Positions 8,464 through 19,532 of a stretch of 64,000 nucleotides of DNA are shown one piece after another. The stretch comes from Corallium rubrum (lineage: Eukaryota > Cnidaria > Anthozoa > Scleralcyonacea > Coralliidae): assembly GCA_964035015.1 (NCBI GenBank), contig OZ035997.1, positions 61,813,785 through 61,877,784 on the forward strand. Reading direction: 5' to 3'. The translations under genes and the position numbers were made by a program. A model generated the notes under the pieces. It made no database searches. It was not told the origin of the DNA and saw only the letters and a program-made list of their open reading frames with translations. Every line of letters begins with the position of its first letter. The first letter of the stretch is position 1.

Positions 8464-9499
8464 TGAGGCAGTCAGTTTCAGCTTTTGTTCCTCATACCAT
8501 TTTTTACAATCAGATTGGCGCCGGATGGTCCTTTCAATTTCCAATGTTGTGTCATGTGTTGTACCTAAATTTTCTTCTACAAATCCCATATTATTTTCAT
8601 TTATACAGTATGTTTGGTTACTAGTGTCTACATGTACTTGCAAATTTTCTAGCATTTGTTCCTGAATATGAGTGTCATGTAGATGGCAGGTTATATCCTG
8701 GAATTCTGTAGTTTCTCAAATGAAATAGGTTTAATTTATAGTCATTTGATTATTGATACCAACAATTTACTGAGGTAACTAGCTTTCCCTGCCTGTTCTA
8801 ACCCATGAGTCAATTCCCCTATTCTGGCATGGCTGCAATTCTCTTGCAAAATGTGGGGTAGGATTGTAGTTGACTGCATCTCTGTTTGGTAATTCATGTT
8901 TTCTTCCTTTGTCACCCTTTTCATAAGAGGCCTTACCACATCTTAAATCCTCAAAAGCATTGCTTCATATGTTACATAATTTCTTGGCACATGCCATTGT
9001 TAAAGAAGCTGTGTGCAGGTTGGATATAATCGGAAACTTCTGTTAATGCCAACTGTACTAATAATCAAGAATTAAAACAATAGTGCAGCAACATCACTGA
9101 CATGTTTGCTGCATCCACTTTTTCCAATTCTTTTTGCACAAACAATTTGCACAAACAACACTCCTGTTGACTGATTTAAGTGCACATAGATAACTAACTT
9201 TTACTCTTCATTGATGCATGGACTGTTCTTTTTGAATAACATACTGTACTTGGTCACCATCTATTTTTACTTCTGGTTTCACTTGAACTTGTTTCACATA
9301 CCTACTGCATCTTTGAAAAGCTGGTAAGTAAACATAATTTCTTGTGTTCATAAGCACCGGTTGCACTGTCATCTGCTTGGGTTTCAGTTATAAAATGTTT
9401 TTGCAGCAGATGATGTGAAAATAGTGGAAGTGACTTTAAATCTCTTGTCCATGACTTTGTGTCCTGTAGCTGCAGTAATTTGTTGTTTTCTTCATTCAT
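8464..9499 (-). pseudogene. SWIM-YqaJ gene remnant in right arm and centre
   Basis: Read on the minus strand from ATG 9499, this repeats the left-arm gene head (same WTRDLKSLPLFSHHLLQKHF run), passes the degraded SWIM motif, then enters the unique centre: an open stretch at 8939-8742 (GLEQAGKASYLSKLL, a recognisable linker of this family) and at 8655-8464 the entry to the YqaJ domain (IRRQSDCKKWYEEQKLKLTA, matching the RS..W...R..R(I/L)TAS pattern). The domain stops where the left arm begins, so the catalytic part is missing. YqaJ proteins are lambda-exonuclease-like nucleases. Several stops and frameshifts make this non-functional. Confidence 0.65.
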
Positions 9500-10505
9500 T
9501 GTTTGTGGTTTGGCTTCTGTTTATTTATTTAATATTAATTTATTTACTTATTTAACATTATATCTAACTATCCTAACTATTTATATACATTTGTACACAA
9601 TTATTTGAATTTTAACCTAACTAAATCTTGCTAATAGTTAAACTGAATTATTTACAATTCTATAATACAAATTAAATTAATTATCTTTTTATCAAATTTA
9701 TAAAAACAATTATCAAACAACAATAATAATTTAAAATTGTGCCAACTGCCTTGTCAGCTTGGAAAATCAACTTTTTAGCTAAATGTTTATATTTAAAAAA
9801 CACACAACTAACCTATATTTAAAACCTACAGCAATTAATGGTGTCAAGAAGCTTCTTCCACGGTTACAAAGAAATTCAGAAACAAAATACAACAAGAATA
9901 CCGAATTACAGTTTCTGTTCAAGTTAACGCTTTTGCAAAAGACCTGAGCTTTGCCGTTGACAAGGAAACCGGGTTTACTGGCGCCAAAACAAATTTAAAG
10001 GTCTTTCTCTTACTTAAATGTTTATCGAACGACTGGTGGTAATTAAGGAAAACTTGCTCGAGATTGCAGAGACGAAAAAGTCTTCAACATGCATTCCGAT
10101 GCACAAAATATTTGCGATCTAAATAAACTAGGCGTCGCCGCTTAGTCCTATAACAAAAGATTCTTATGAGATTAAATAGCCAAGTCTACTCACCAACAAT
10201 TGTACATTAAGACGCTTCTTCTAGAATGTTTATCTTCGAACTGCCATTGTTTGTCCAGTCAACCCGAGTCAATATTTCCAACAGAAACCGCCGCGATTGC
10301 CTTATATCTTGTTTAGAGTCCGAGTAAAAACCTCCTTAACCGTAAAGATAAGTTTTTTTGCTATTTTATTTGATGACATTCGTTTAAAAAGCAAAAGTCC
10401 TCTGCCACACAAAACGCCCGCTCCTCTCCCGCCATTTTGCTTGGCAGATGAGCGTTACCACTCTACCATGATGCATTGCGGTTTTTGCTAAAAGGGGAAA
10501 GGTCC

Positions 10506-11034
10506 ATTGGAATGAAGTTTAAAATAAACTATTAATGTTAAGGTAAGATCAGTGTATATGCATGACTGAAGAGTATAAAGATCCAATGTCGAAATTATAT
10601 TAACCACGTTTATCCCTTCACAGACTTGAAGGAAACAGACTACTGTAAATATTGTTTTTAAAAACTCTCTTAGGAGGGCTAACTCTAGTAAGAGGACTGG
10701 TTTCAGCTCGCATTTACACGAGGATTTCCTAGCCCGATATACCAGGAGGACTGTTCCTCTTCGGTATATTAAACACCCCTAAATGTTTCTTTATTAAACT
10801 CTAATGTAAAAACTTACGAAGAACCTTTCTGGAACCACAGCTGAAACAAACCACTCGGCTCGAGTCAAAGAGTTGATAGGTTTGCCAGTTCATAAGCACA
10901 AAATCCTTATGGTCAGCAGCTGACACATACGGGATAGTTTTGGTTGGGTCCTGGACCTTAGTGAGCGACCAGTAACTATTTTCAGCGCTTCCAAGAGGAT
11001 CAGTACCCTTGAATCGAAAGTAGCGGCCCCCGAA
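10506..11034. repeat. unknown tandem unit, copy 1, right part
   Basis: Continues copy 1 after the inserted element. It matches about 12033-12670 in the second copy, including TAAACTATTAATGTTAAGG and GGATTTCCTAGCCC. No conserved ORF; the frames here are short and not shared between copies. Confidence 0.7.
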
Positions 11035-11660
11035 AGTAGAGAGCTTAAGCATACAGGCGTTTTAGAGCCACGGACGGCGATTGAATTCAATAGCGTTTTT
11101 CATTCAAAACAATGATAATGAGCAATTTAAAATTCCAAGAGCAAAGTGAACGCCGTCGTCGTTCTACACAAGACGTCACTGAGAGCATTTTCACGTTCTT
11201 GAGACGACGGGAACTTCCAGAACGTCGAGGCCTGTCGTCGTTGTTTTACTACAATAGACATGCTTTTAAAGTAGAAAACTTGTATTTAAAGGGGGATAAT
11301 TTCATTACATTACAATACGAAATAAAGGATCTGTATTTTTATATAAAGACGAAATTTAGACCCCGTTTACACGATGCCGGTACAATTTGAAAACGGAACA
11401 AAATCATGCCGTTTAGACCTTGCGTTTACACCATACCGGCACAAAAATAACATGAAATGTTATGTGCTGTATTTGCATACCGGCATGATTTTGTTCCGTT
11501 TTCAAATTGTACAGGCATCGTGTAAACGGGATCTTAGATATGTGATTATTCATAGCTTTGTTTTGGGTAAAAAAGTCTTTTCAAAGAATACGCGGTTCAG
11601 TAGTTCTGTATTGCATTCCTGTTCTTCGGGTCACCGTCCGTGTCTCAAAAATGCCTAATA
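11035..11660. mobile_element. fold-back element between the two tandem units
   Basis: Arms at about 11038-11080 and 11631-11668 are inverted and near-identical (GAGAGCTTAAGCATA followed by a diverged AGGC(G/A)TTTT stretch and CACGGACGG). Similar sequences flank it in direct orientation: AGTAGCGGCCCCC on the left (about 11021) and AGTAGTGGCCCCC on the right (about 11661), a possible target duplication. The inner region contains a second, smaller MITE. No coding gene. Confidence 0.55.
11359..11533. mobile_element. MITE with about 50-bp inverted ends, PIF/Harbinger-like
   Basis: 175 bp beginning GACCCCGTTTACACGATGCC and ending with the near-exact complement; TTA lies on each side (11356-11358 and 11534-11536). 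A 3-bp TWA duplication is the hallmark of PIF/Harbinger elements. Non-coding. Confidence 0.65.
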
Positions 11661-11672
11661 TGCTTAAGCTCT

Positions 11673-12670
11673 CCAGTAGTGGCCCCCAACAGCGGATAAA
11701 ACCGAAAGTAAGGGAAGTCGCTACTCTCGGGATTCCTAGTATAAAGACAAAGAAAGTGGATGGCCGACCACGCCTACTACAAACGTTGACAGTTAGTCCA
11801 ATTTTTAAATAAATATAAGATAAACAATCGCAGCGTCAAACGATCTCGTCGGTAATTTGATACGAAAAATATTACTGCTGTATTTTGTTAAAATTTGTTC
11901 CTTTTAATACGTTTTCTCACATAGTCGTCATCTTTGTTTACCTGATGTCGTCTGAAGTCGTGCTGTGCATTCGTCAGTCTATAAATTCCTTGTGCTGATT
12001 ATTGAAAGCTGAAAAGATGCGATTAGTAATTGGAATGAAGTTTAAAATAAACTATTAATGTTAAGGTAAGATCAGTGTATATGCATGACGGAAGAGTATA
12101 AAGATCCAGTGTCGAAATTATATTAACCACAACGTTTATCCCTTCACAGACTTGAAGGACACAGACTACTGTAAATATTGTTCATCAATAGTTTATAATA
12201 AACTATTAATGTTAAGGTAAGATCAGTGTATAGGCATGATAAGGGTATAAAGATTAGGTGTCGAAACTATACTAACCACGGCGTTTATCCCTTCACAGAC
12301 TTTACCGTAAATATTGTTTTTAAAAACTCTCTTAAAAGGACAAACCATAGTAAGAGGGCTGGTTTCAACTCGCATTTCGACGAGGATTTCCTAGCCCTAT
12401 ATACTATAGGACTCTTCCTCTTCCATATATTCAACACCCCTAAATGTTTCTTTATTAAACACTAGTGTAAAAACTTACGAAGAAACTTCCTGGAACTGCA
12501 GATGAAACAAAGCTGCTTGAGTCAAAGATTTGGTAGGTTTTCCAGCTCACAAGCATAAAATCCTTATGGTCAGCAGCTGACACATATCGAAAGAAAACTA
12601 CTTCCTGTTAGTTTGACGTGATAGTTTTGACCAATAACTCTTTTCAGCCCTTCCAAGAGGGTCAGTTCTC
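11673..12670. repeat. unknown tandem unit, copy 2, with internal 150-bp duplication
   Basis: Second copy of the unit at 6485-6866 plus 10506-11034. Within it a segment of about 150 bp (about 12045-12185) is itself repeated at about 12195-12340, both starting AAACTATTAATGTTAAGG. At about 12025-12045 it preserves the site into which SWIM-YqaJ element 1 jumped in copy 1. No convincing gene. Confidence 0.7.
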
Positions 12671-12946
12671 TTGAGCGTCGTTTAAATTGAAACTTCCGGC
12701 CTTCGACCGAGGCCGAGATCTCGGCAGATCAATATCGAGATTTTATACCTAGGAGGGCCAACCCTTTCACATAAACCAACTCGAATTTTACAAATGATAT
12801 GACTGAAAGGCCGGATATCAGCAGAGGTTCAGCCTTCTTGTATATAGCGTAGTGTTTGAATATGAAATGACAGGTATGTAGTTAATCTTTTTAGAGATGT
12901 TGTACGCGTACATGTGATACATGTGCAAGCTCAGTGTAATTATGAG
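12671..12946. repeat. unassigned sequence ending in half of a split tRNA-like SINE
   Basis: No ORF. The last bases before the hAT element, read on the minus strand, continue the tRNA-like sequence that resumes at 18162. The first part contains a short palindrome (GCCGAGATCTCGGC, about 12710). Confidence 0.4.
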
Positions 12947-15900
12947 CAGGGGCGCACATTATGGGGTGTGTGGGGTGTGTGACACCCCCACCCCCCCATC
13001 TTTTGTGAAATATGTCTAAAAAGTCGGTTCCGAAACCTGTATGGGACGAAAAAACTCGGTCCGGCTAAAATCTGAAAGACATCATTTTGTGTCGAAAAAG
13101 AGAAATAGGTGGACATTTTTTTTGTAATGGAAATGGAAATTACATAAAAATAACAAAACGCATAACGCATACACAAACCAAGATATCAATCATATTATAC
13201 TAGCAGCAAATAATCAACTTCCGTGTCGCAACAGTTCAGCCAACGTAATGCGATCAGATTACCTCAAGCCCCCGCGGTGCAGTCAAAACGTGCATTGTTA
13301 GTCTTGTCGCACAAACTGAAAGTCTGAAACTTTGAAAGGCAAAAATTCTGAAAAACTGAACGTTTAAACTCTTGGAATACTATCCCGTCTATGAGTCTAT
13401 CCGCAATTTTGGAGGAGTCTACGTTCTAATAAATGGAAGCGAGGTATGTGGCAGTGTAGCATTTATACACATTTATATAGTCACATACTCACATTTATAA
13501 TTTATAATGGATAATGCATTTTGGGCGAACATTTGAACCGCTTAACATTTGCGCATTCATATATCATTATATCAAGTGTTAATTTAAATATTTTGCGCCT
13601 TCTTTTAGATGCCAAATAAGCGCTTTAAAGTAACGTGTGCTTTGTGCAATAAAGTATTTGACAACGATTAGAAGGGGAAGCATTGCAAGGCTGCGCATCC
13701 AAAATATAACGCGAACACGTTGCCGCTTGTCAATGTCAACAAAAAACAGACAAAACTGGTATGTTAATGTTTCAGGTTTTATACATAATGTTGCTTCAAA
13801 ATTTGAGTGTGTTGACATGTTATACAGAATTTACCCTCGTTCCATTCATATAGCTGGTATATAGCCTATATTCAGAGGTGTTTGAAATTATTGAGCTGCG
13901 TTCTAGAGTATATTGTATGATTTATATATATAGCGAGACAAAAACCTAGTTGACGTTTCAATTTTCCAGACAAATGAGAGAATACTATATAATAGAATTA
14001 AATAAAAAGAATAAATTAGAATATAATGATAATATTATACAAAATATTATTTAATTACACTCTTTGCCTCTATACTAAATATAAAATATATAGTTTTATT
14101 GATGTATACAGCAAAATGACAAAATGGCAACGACGCGGAAAAACAAAAATTGTGAAGAAAATTTAAGTAACTAATATGCAATGATGCAACGCCAACGTGT
14201 AAAATACAAAACATGAAAAATTGACATGTAATAATGTCATGCAATCATTTAGAATTTTGGTGCTGCAACAGATTCCCAAAGTTCGTTGATTCCGGATAGT
14301 TTGGGACAACACTCAGACCAGGTTTGTGCCTTTTTAATCTAACTAAGAATATGTCCTTCCGTTCAGTTCGACCATTAAATTTGAAATAAGAACTAAAGTC
14401 TAGATAGAGATTGTCTAAAAAGTCAAAAATCATTTTGTAGTCAAATAACGACGAAAATTTTGCAGAAAAAGTAGCAAAAGATGATACAACCGAAGAAATT
14501 CAACCTGACAAGAGTAAAACCTCTGATACAGCGGTAGGTGTAAATACTGCATGTATATATTATTAACATATTGTAAAACAACATCATCCAGGTAGCTTCT
14601 TCCAAAGCCAAACTTTCACGCGCGCTCTGACTACCTATAGTGTCTTGCTATAAGGGAAATGTTTACCATTTGTTAAATGTTAAGTAATCAATTTATTGTA
14701 GGTATAGTATATAAATAAACCATTCGATTTAGTGTAGCACTTAATTAAAATCAATTTATCATTTATGATTAATAATTTTTATAATTTTACATTGCGTTAT
14801 TATACAGACCATAGTCAACAAAAGACCATGGACAGGAGCGGAAGAAAACAATCCTTGCAGTTCGGAAACTATAGAGAAACGTATTCAAACGGATGAACCA
14901 AGTGATGAACCAAATGATGAACCAAATGATGAACCAAGTGATGAACCAAATGTATCTTCTGCTGAAAGTCCGACAGAATCAGATTCAGATAACGACCAGG
15001 TAAGTCATCTATTTCGTGCAATGTTGGTCACAATAGTCATTCGTGCAATGTTTGAGTTATTAAAATTTTTGGCGTGTAGGAGAATTGTTTTGCCATAACA
15101 TTTACATATTTCTTTAACAGGAAAACCTAGAGCACAGTGGTTCCAAAGCTCAATCTTTCATACCGACAGACAAAAACATCAACAAAGAAGGCAAAACCTG
15201 GATATCGTGCTTTGGAAAACTTAGTTTTCTATGTGGAAACTTAAGAGAATGTCAAGAGTTTGTGTCGAAGATTGGAAATGTAGATGTGCCACAGCCCAAA
15301 AACTTGCTTGACGAACTTGTTGATGTAGTAGAAAGAGTCAACCAAGTTTCTTCTTCTCTCCTCTCCGACACTCGAGAAGTGCTGGCACACATTAATGCCC
15401 AAGAAAAGGTGATCGAAGAAGCATCAACTACTACTAAATTTGTTCCAATTGATCGTGATCCAGGCTGTAGAAGACCCATTCTGACTGATGAAGACAAAGT
15501 ATACGTCATCCAGCAAGGTCCGTTCCAACCAAAACTTGGTAGATATCCACGAAACCCTGATGATATTCCTCCATCTAAACAGTGCCATTTTTCATCAGCG
15601 TGGTTCAATACCTATCCACATGTCGAATATTCGGTGAAAAAAGATGCAGCGTTTTGTTTTGTTTTGTTTGCCAGCTGTTTCCATCTGGTATTGGCACAAA
15701 ACATGACCAAGGCTGTAAAGCATGGGCAGAGGACGGCGTTAAAGCTTGGCACAAGATGAAAAGTCGCGGAAAAAGCAAGCCTGGAAAATTAGCTGAACTC
15801 TTTTCAAGCTCAAGTCATTGCGCAGCTCTCGCAGCATTAGTGGCCTTTCAGAAAAAATCCGCCAACATCGACCTCTTGCTGGATAAAGGTCGCCGAAACA

Positions 15901-18153
15901 ATTTAATCGAAGAAGAAGCTGAGACCCAGCGCAATCGTGAATCGATTAAAATTATTTTGGACGTTGCAAGGACTCTCGCACGGCAAGGGATAGCGTTTCG
16001 TGGTTCGTCATCGGAGAAAGATGGAACCGGAAATTTTCGTCAAATTGTCAACCTTCTAGCACGACATTCTCCTATCTTGCGCAGATGGTTGGCTGACGCC
16101 CCAAAGCGACCGCACAGAGTTGACTACCTTAGTTCGAGATCTCAAAATGAGTATCTTGAGCTCTTGGCGAAAGATGTTTCGAGCAGAGTCATTGCCGAAA
16201 TATGTCAAGCTGAGATGTTTGCCGTCATCGCTGACACAACACCCGATGTTTCCCATGTGGATCAACTTTCTGTGGTTACAAGATATGTAGATCAAGAGGG
16301 ACATGCATAAGAGCGTCTTGTGGATATGCGAGAGATTGAAGATAAGACGGGGGAAGGTCATGCTCAAGGAATCCTGGCTGCTCTAGACGAAAACAGCATA
16401 AGTACCGCCAACATCGTCTTCCAGTCCTACGATTACACGTCATCCATGTCTGCATGGTATTTTCAAGGGCTGTCAAGCGAAAATGAAGGAGCATCTTGGA
16501 AGATAAGTTCCTTACTTTCCCTGTCTTGCACACCGTGTCAATACAACAGTGGAGCATAGCTGTGAGGCAAGTACCGCTGCGTGTTACATGTTTGAAATTC
16601 TGCAAGAGATGTTTGTCTTTTTTACGTCAAGTCCGAATTGAAAACGCGTTAGATTTGACAAATCTTTCTGCGACACGTTGGGTGGCCCGGGCAGATTCCA
16701 TTCGAGCTGCTTGGTCGAGTTATGAGGAGATAGTCGATGCGCTAAATAATTGGAAAATGTTCAAGACACAAAGACGAAAACGAAGGCGAAGAATTTGTTG
16801 GCAAGAATACGTTCGTTCGAGTTCCTTGTTACGGTTATGTTCATGAGGAATGTCATGGTGAAAACCAAGATATTGACGAAACAGCTTCAGACAGTTGACA
16901 TTAACATCGTCGATACTCTTGAGGGTGCCGAAGCAACCATTGCTACATTGCGCCACTTACGCAACGATGAAGATAATCTCAACAAGCAGATATAGATGCA
17001 GACGCTATTATATTGTAAATGGACGAGCAACCTGAGACTGAAGCACGCTTGGATCTGAACGAATATTATCGAAAAGAGTTTATTCAAACCCTTGACCACC
17101 AAATCACTGCTCTCTCAGATAACATTAAAGCTGCCTTCGACATTATTGCCTCGTGTATTTCCCTACTTCTTCCACCGTACAAAGAAGATACCAAACGAGA
17201 AGATATCGTGAGTCCCTAACAGAGTTGCTCCCTTTGTCATTACAGCCTGACACCGAGGTCTTGAATGTTGAACTTACAATGTTTATACAACATTGTGATG
17301 ATAACATGCCAGATATTAAAACAGTCGAAAACGCTGCGCGTTGTGCTAAAGAGAGGCAGACAATTTTTCCCTTGACAAGCAGATGCTTTCAGCTTCTCCT
17401 GACAGCGCCGATTACATCCGCTTCGAGTGAACGCAGCTTTTCGAAGCTTAAATTGATTAAGACTGCCATTCGTTCAGTGATGAAAGAAAGAAGGCTAAAG
17501 GATCTAATCACTCTTGGATGTGAAAACGATCTCACGGATACGATTAACCTAGACACTGCTGTTGATCGTTGGGCCGAGCTGCCAAAAACACAACGCCTTA
17601 TTCGTGTGAAGTAATTCCGATCGTCATTTTTCGATCAAATAAACTGTGGTGAACTATTTAAAAACTGATTTGACTGTCTGAAATCTATTGCTAATTGCTA
17701 TAATTTTCTAAACAATTTGAGTTGTCGGGTATTTACTCTTAGTTGAGAATATCAGGCACGCACTATAGACTTATTTAGAAGCATTATTGAGCTTTTGACT
17801 TTAATAATGTACTATTCTTTAATAATGCTGTGGGCTTGTGGCTAATATACTATAAATTCAAATTAGAACAATAGGTTAATTTCTAACGGTCTACTTTCTT
17901 GAGACACCCTGTATACTATTTTTTACATAGTTACTCGGCTTCGTGCTATTACCATGCATCGAACTATTAAATTTTATATTAATTGTAACAACAAGACTGT
18001 GACGTTAAACCGAACGCTTTGCTTTCACCGGTTCACTCGTACCGTGCACGCCTTAAAATACTTGGCTTTTCTTATCAAACACAAACACTACAAAAGTCGG
18101 TCCCAGAACATAGGACACCCCCCCCCCCAATTTTTTTTGAATGTGCGCCCCTG
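12947..18153. mobile_element. hAT DNA transposon, complete with ends and 8-bp target duplication
   Basis: Left end CAGGGGCGCACATT at 12947, right end AATGTGCGCCCCTG finishing at 18153, flanked by ATTATGAG at 12939-12946 and 18154-18161. The CAGGG-type terminus and 8-bp duplication are diagnostic of hAT elements. C-rich tracts sit just inside both ends (about 12980 and 18120). It contains a degraded multi-exon transposase gene on the plus strand. Confidence 0.92.
13609..17614 (+). pseudogene. hAT transposase (TTF/ZMYM-type), multi-exon, degraded
   Basis: Pieces in order: exon from ATG 13609 (just after TTTTAG) with a zinc-finger core (CALCNKVF ... HCKAAH) broken by a TAG, donor near 13759; small exons near 14450-14520 and 14809-15000 (acidic DEPNDEPSDEP repeats, donor GTAAGT); a main exon from 15121. 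The main part has a TTF-type zinc finger (LGRYPRNPDD ... CHFSSAWF), a DUF4371-like RNase H region (SSRVIAEICQAEMFAVIADT, about 16180-16240) and the hAT dimerisation motif near 17430 (SASSERSFSKLKLIK). Transposases of this family cut and paste via CAGGG ends. Lesions: extra TTTTG unit near 15660 shifting frame, TAA near 16308, and further shifts to 17220. Splice sites are inferred by eye. Confidence 0.8.
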
Positions 18154-18161
18154 ATTATGAG

Positions 18162-18260
18162 CACCGAAAAGACACCGGACTTGCAAGTAACCTAATACCC
18201 GGTTAGATGCTCTAACCATTGAGCAACTGAAGTTTCGCTGGAGAGCTAAGGATTTCACAG
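18162..18260 (-). repeat. tRNA-derived SINE head interrupted by the hAT element
   Basis: On the minus strand this reads AGTTGCTCAATGGTTAGAGC and then a B-box-like ACTTGCAAGTCC, a pol III A-box/B-box arrangement. It runs up to the hAT target duplication and continues on the other side of the hAT element below 12939. A tRNA-related SINE is more likely than a functional tRNA because no clean cloverleaf can be drawn. Confidence 0.45.
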
Positions 18261-18690
18261 TCATGCATTATTAATTTGTATTCTTCTCAGTAAGCGGTAG
18301 CATATATTTGAGATGTAGTTGAGATGATATAAGTTGTACGTATACATGTGGTGCGTGTGGTAGGTTTGCGAGTTTGTTGTAATGTAACGGACGTTTGTTG
18401 GACTTTCGTCAAGCTCAGTCAGTTATTTATCAGTTCTTTATTTGCCACACAACATAATACAATATATTACAAAACTTTGAATATTTTTTAAAGTGGCGAG
18501 GAAACCCGATAAGAAACCATAAGCCTTATAGAATTAAGGTTACCTTACTTGAAAAAATTGACAATTAATATGGCTATAGCAGCGTACAAGAAAACGTAAC
18601 TAAAGAGAAGAAAGTATTCAAATTTTGTGTTAATTAGTATTATTTTGAATAGAGAAAAAAAAAAGGTACTTCAATAACGAGAAAAAAAGA
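18261..18690. other. no gene recognised
   Basis: AT-rich sequence without a supported ORF or repeat; A-rich runs near 18655 and 18685 adjoin the LINE remnant. Confidence 0.5.
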
Positions 18691-18697
18691 TAGATTT

Positions 18698-19320
18698 TTA
18701 GTTTACATTCAAAGGAGAGAATTGACGCAGCATACCGAATCTCAGGGTTAAGTGAATTAAAGTATCTAGCTCCCTCATAACTATCAAAAAATTGTCTGAT
18801 TTTAGTTCTACAGGAAGGTAGATAATGTAATTTGATATTTCTTGTATTACAACTGTGTTTTGATCTGTTCGTAAAAACGAATCATCAAGAATTCGAGGAA
18901 TTAAATTATTTTCGTACGAGTACATCAATTTCCTTATATGTAGTAAATGAATATCATCAAATTTTAGTAACCTGAGCTCCTTACAGATAGGGTGAGTATT
19001 GCGCATCAAATACCTCGAATAATTCTAATTATACGTTTTTGAAATAGTGATTGTGCAGGTGACAAAAGCAGAAGAAAGTTTAATAACGATAGGAGATTCG
19101 TATTTACCAGTTTAGCTGAGTTAAATCGGAAGAAATCTTGAAAACGAAAATCAATATAAATAATATCTTGTCTATAGGGTTGTCTTTGGACGCTAGGACG
19201 TTGGCACTGTGTCTTTTCTTGGACACAATTATCTATTTTTGAATGGAAATTTCTCATTTGGTTCATCTCGCGGTCGTTTTTTTTTAATATTGACTTTGCA
19301 TGTTTTTTCGGTCTGTCCAC
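18698..19320 (-). pseudogene. LINE reverse transcriptase, C-terminal fragment
   Basis: Two adjoining minus-strand frames (19320-19006 and 19009-18698) carry the pattern found after the RT core of LINE ORF2 proteins: LFQKRIIRIIRG, then RNTHPICKELRLLKFDDIH and IRKLMYSYENNLIP. Catalytic motifs are absent, so only the 3' portion was inserted or survives. The frame changes by a small indel near 19009. Confidence 0.55.
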
Positions 19321-19397
19321 AATAAACTTTGCTAATTAATTTTCTGGGATGTTTTCTGAGTGCTATTAATACAACAAAAAACAGAAATTGGGAGAGG

Positions 19398-19430
19398 GTG
19401 GTGTGGTGTGGTGTGGTGTGGTGTGTTCGT
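19398..19430. repeat. (GGTGT)n microsatellite
   Basis: About six units of GTGGT/GTGTG just upstream of a Helitron 3' terminus. Confidence 0.7.
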
Positions 19431-19439
19431 TAAAAATGC

Positions 19440-19481
19440 ATATAAAGCGGGCGAAGGGTTGATGCGTTCATGTATTTCTAG
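19440..19481 (+). mobile_element. Helitron 3' terminus
   Basis: GCGGGCGAAGGG followed by GCGTTCATGTATTTCTAG, then T at 19482. The same end occurs at 36091-36122 and, on the minus strand, at 47022-47055. CTAG before a T is the standard Helitron 3' end. Its upstream body is mostly lost. Confidence 0.65.
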
Positions 19482-19532
19482 TACCATAATTGAAATATGG
19501 GTATACAAGAACTTTGTAAGACAAAAGCTTGA

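Larger units (their letters stand above)
6867..10505. mobile_element. SWIM-YqaJ element 1: 3.6 kb fold-back transposon with 8-bp target duplication
   Basis: Two arms of about 1.58 kb (about 6881-8463 and 8942-10503) are near-identical inverted copies around a 478-bp centre. Outer ends read GGACCTTTCCCCTTTTAGC and its complement; the left end has 14 extra bases (6867-6880). ATTGGAAT occurs at 6859-6866 and again at 10506-10513, and the related tandem copy at about 12025-12045 shows the uninterrupted sequence with a single ATTGGAAT, so the insertion and its 8-bp target duplication are directly visible. Each arm contains the start of a SWIM-domain gene pointing inward; the centre contains YqaJ-like coding sequence. 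No DDE transposase is visible. The structure looks like an internal inverted duplication that replaced the far half of a longer element. Confidence 0.85.

Noticed and set aside
13579..13864. Overlapping plus and minus frames near the hAT 5' part
   Set aside because: They overlap the transposase first exon in wrong frames; the zinc-finger frame from 13609 explains the region.
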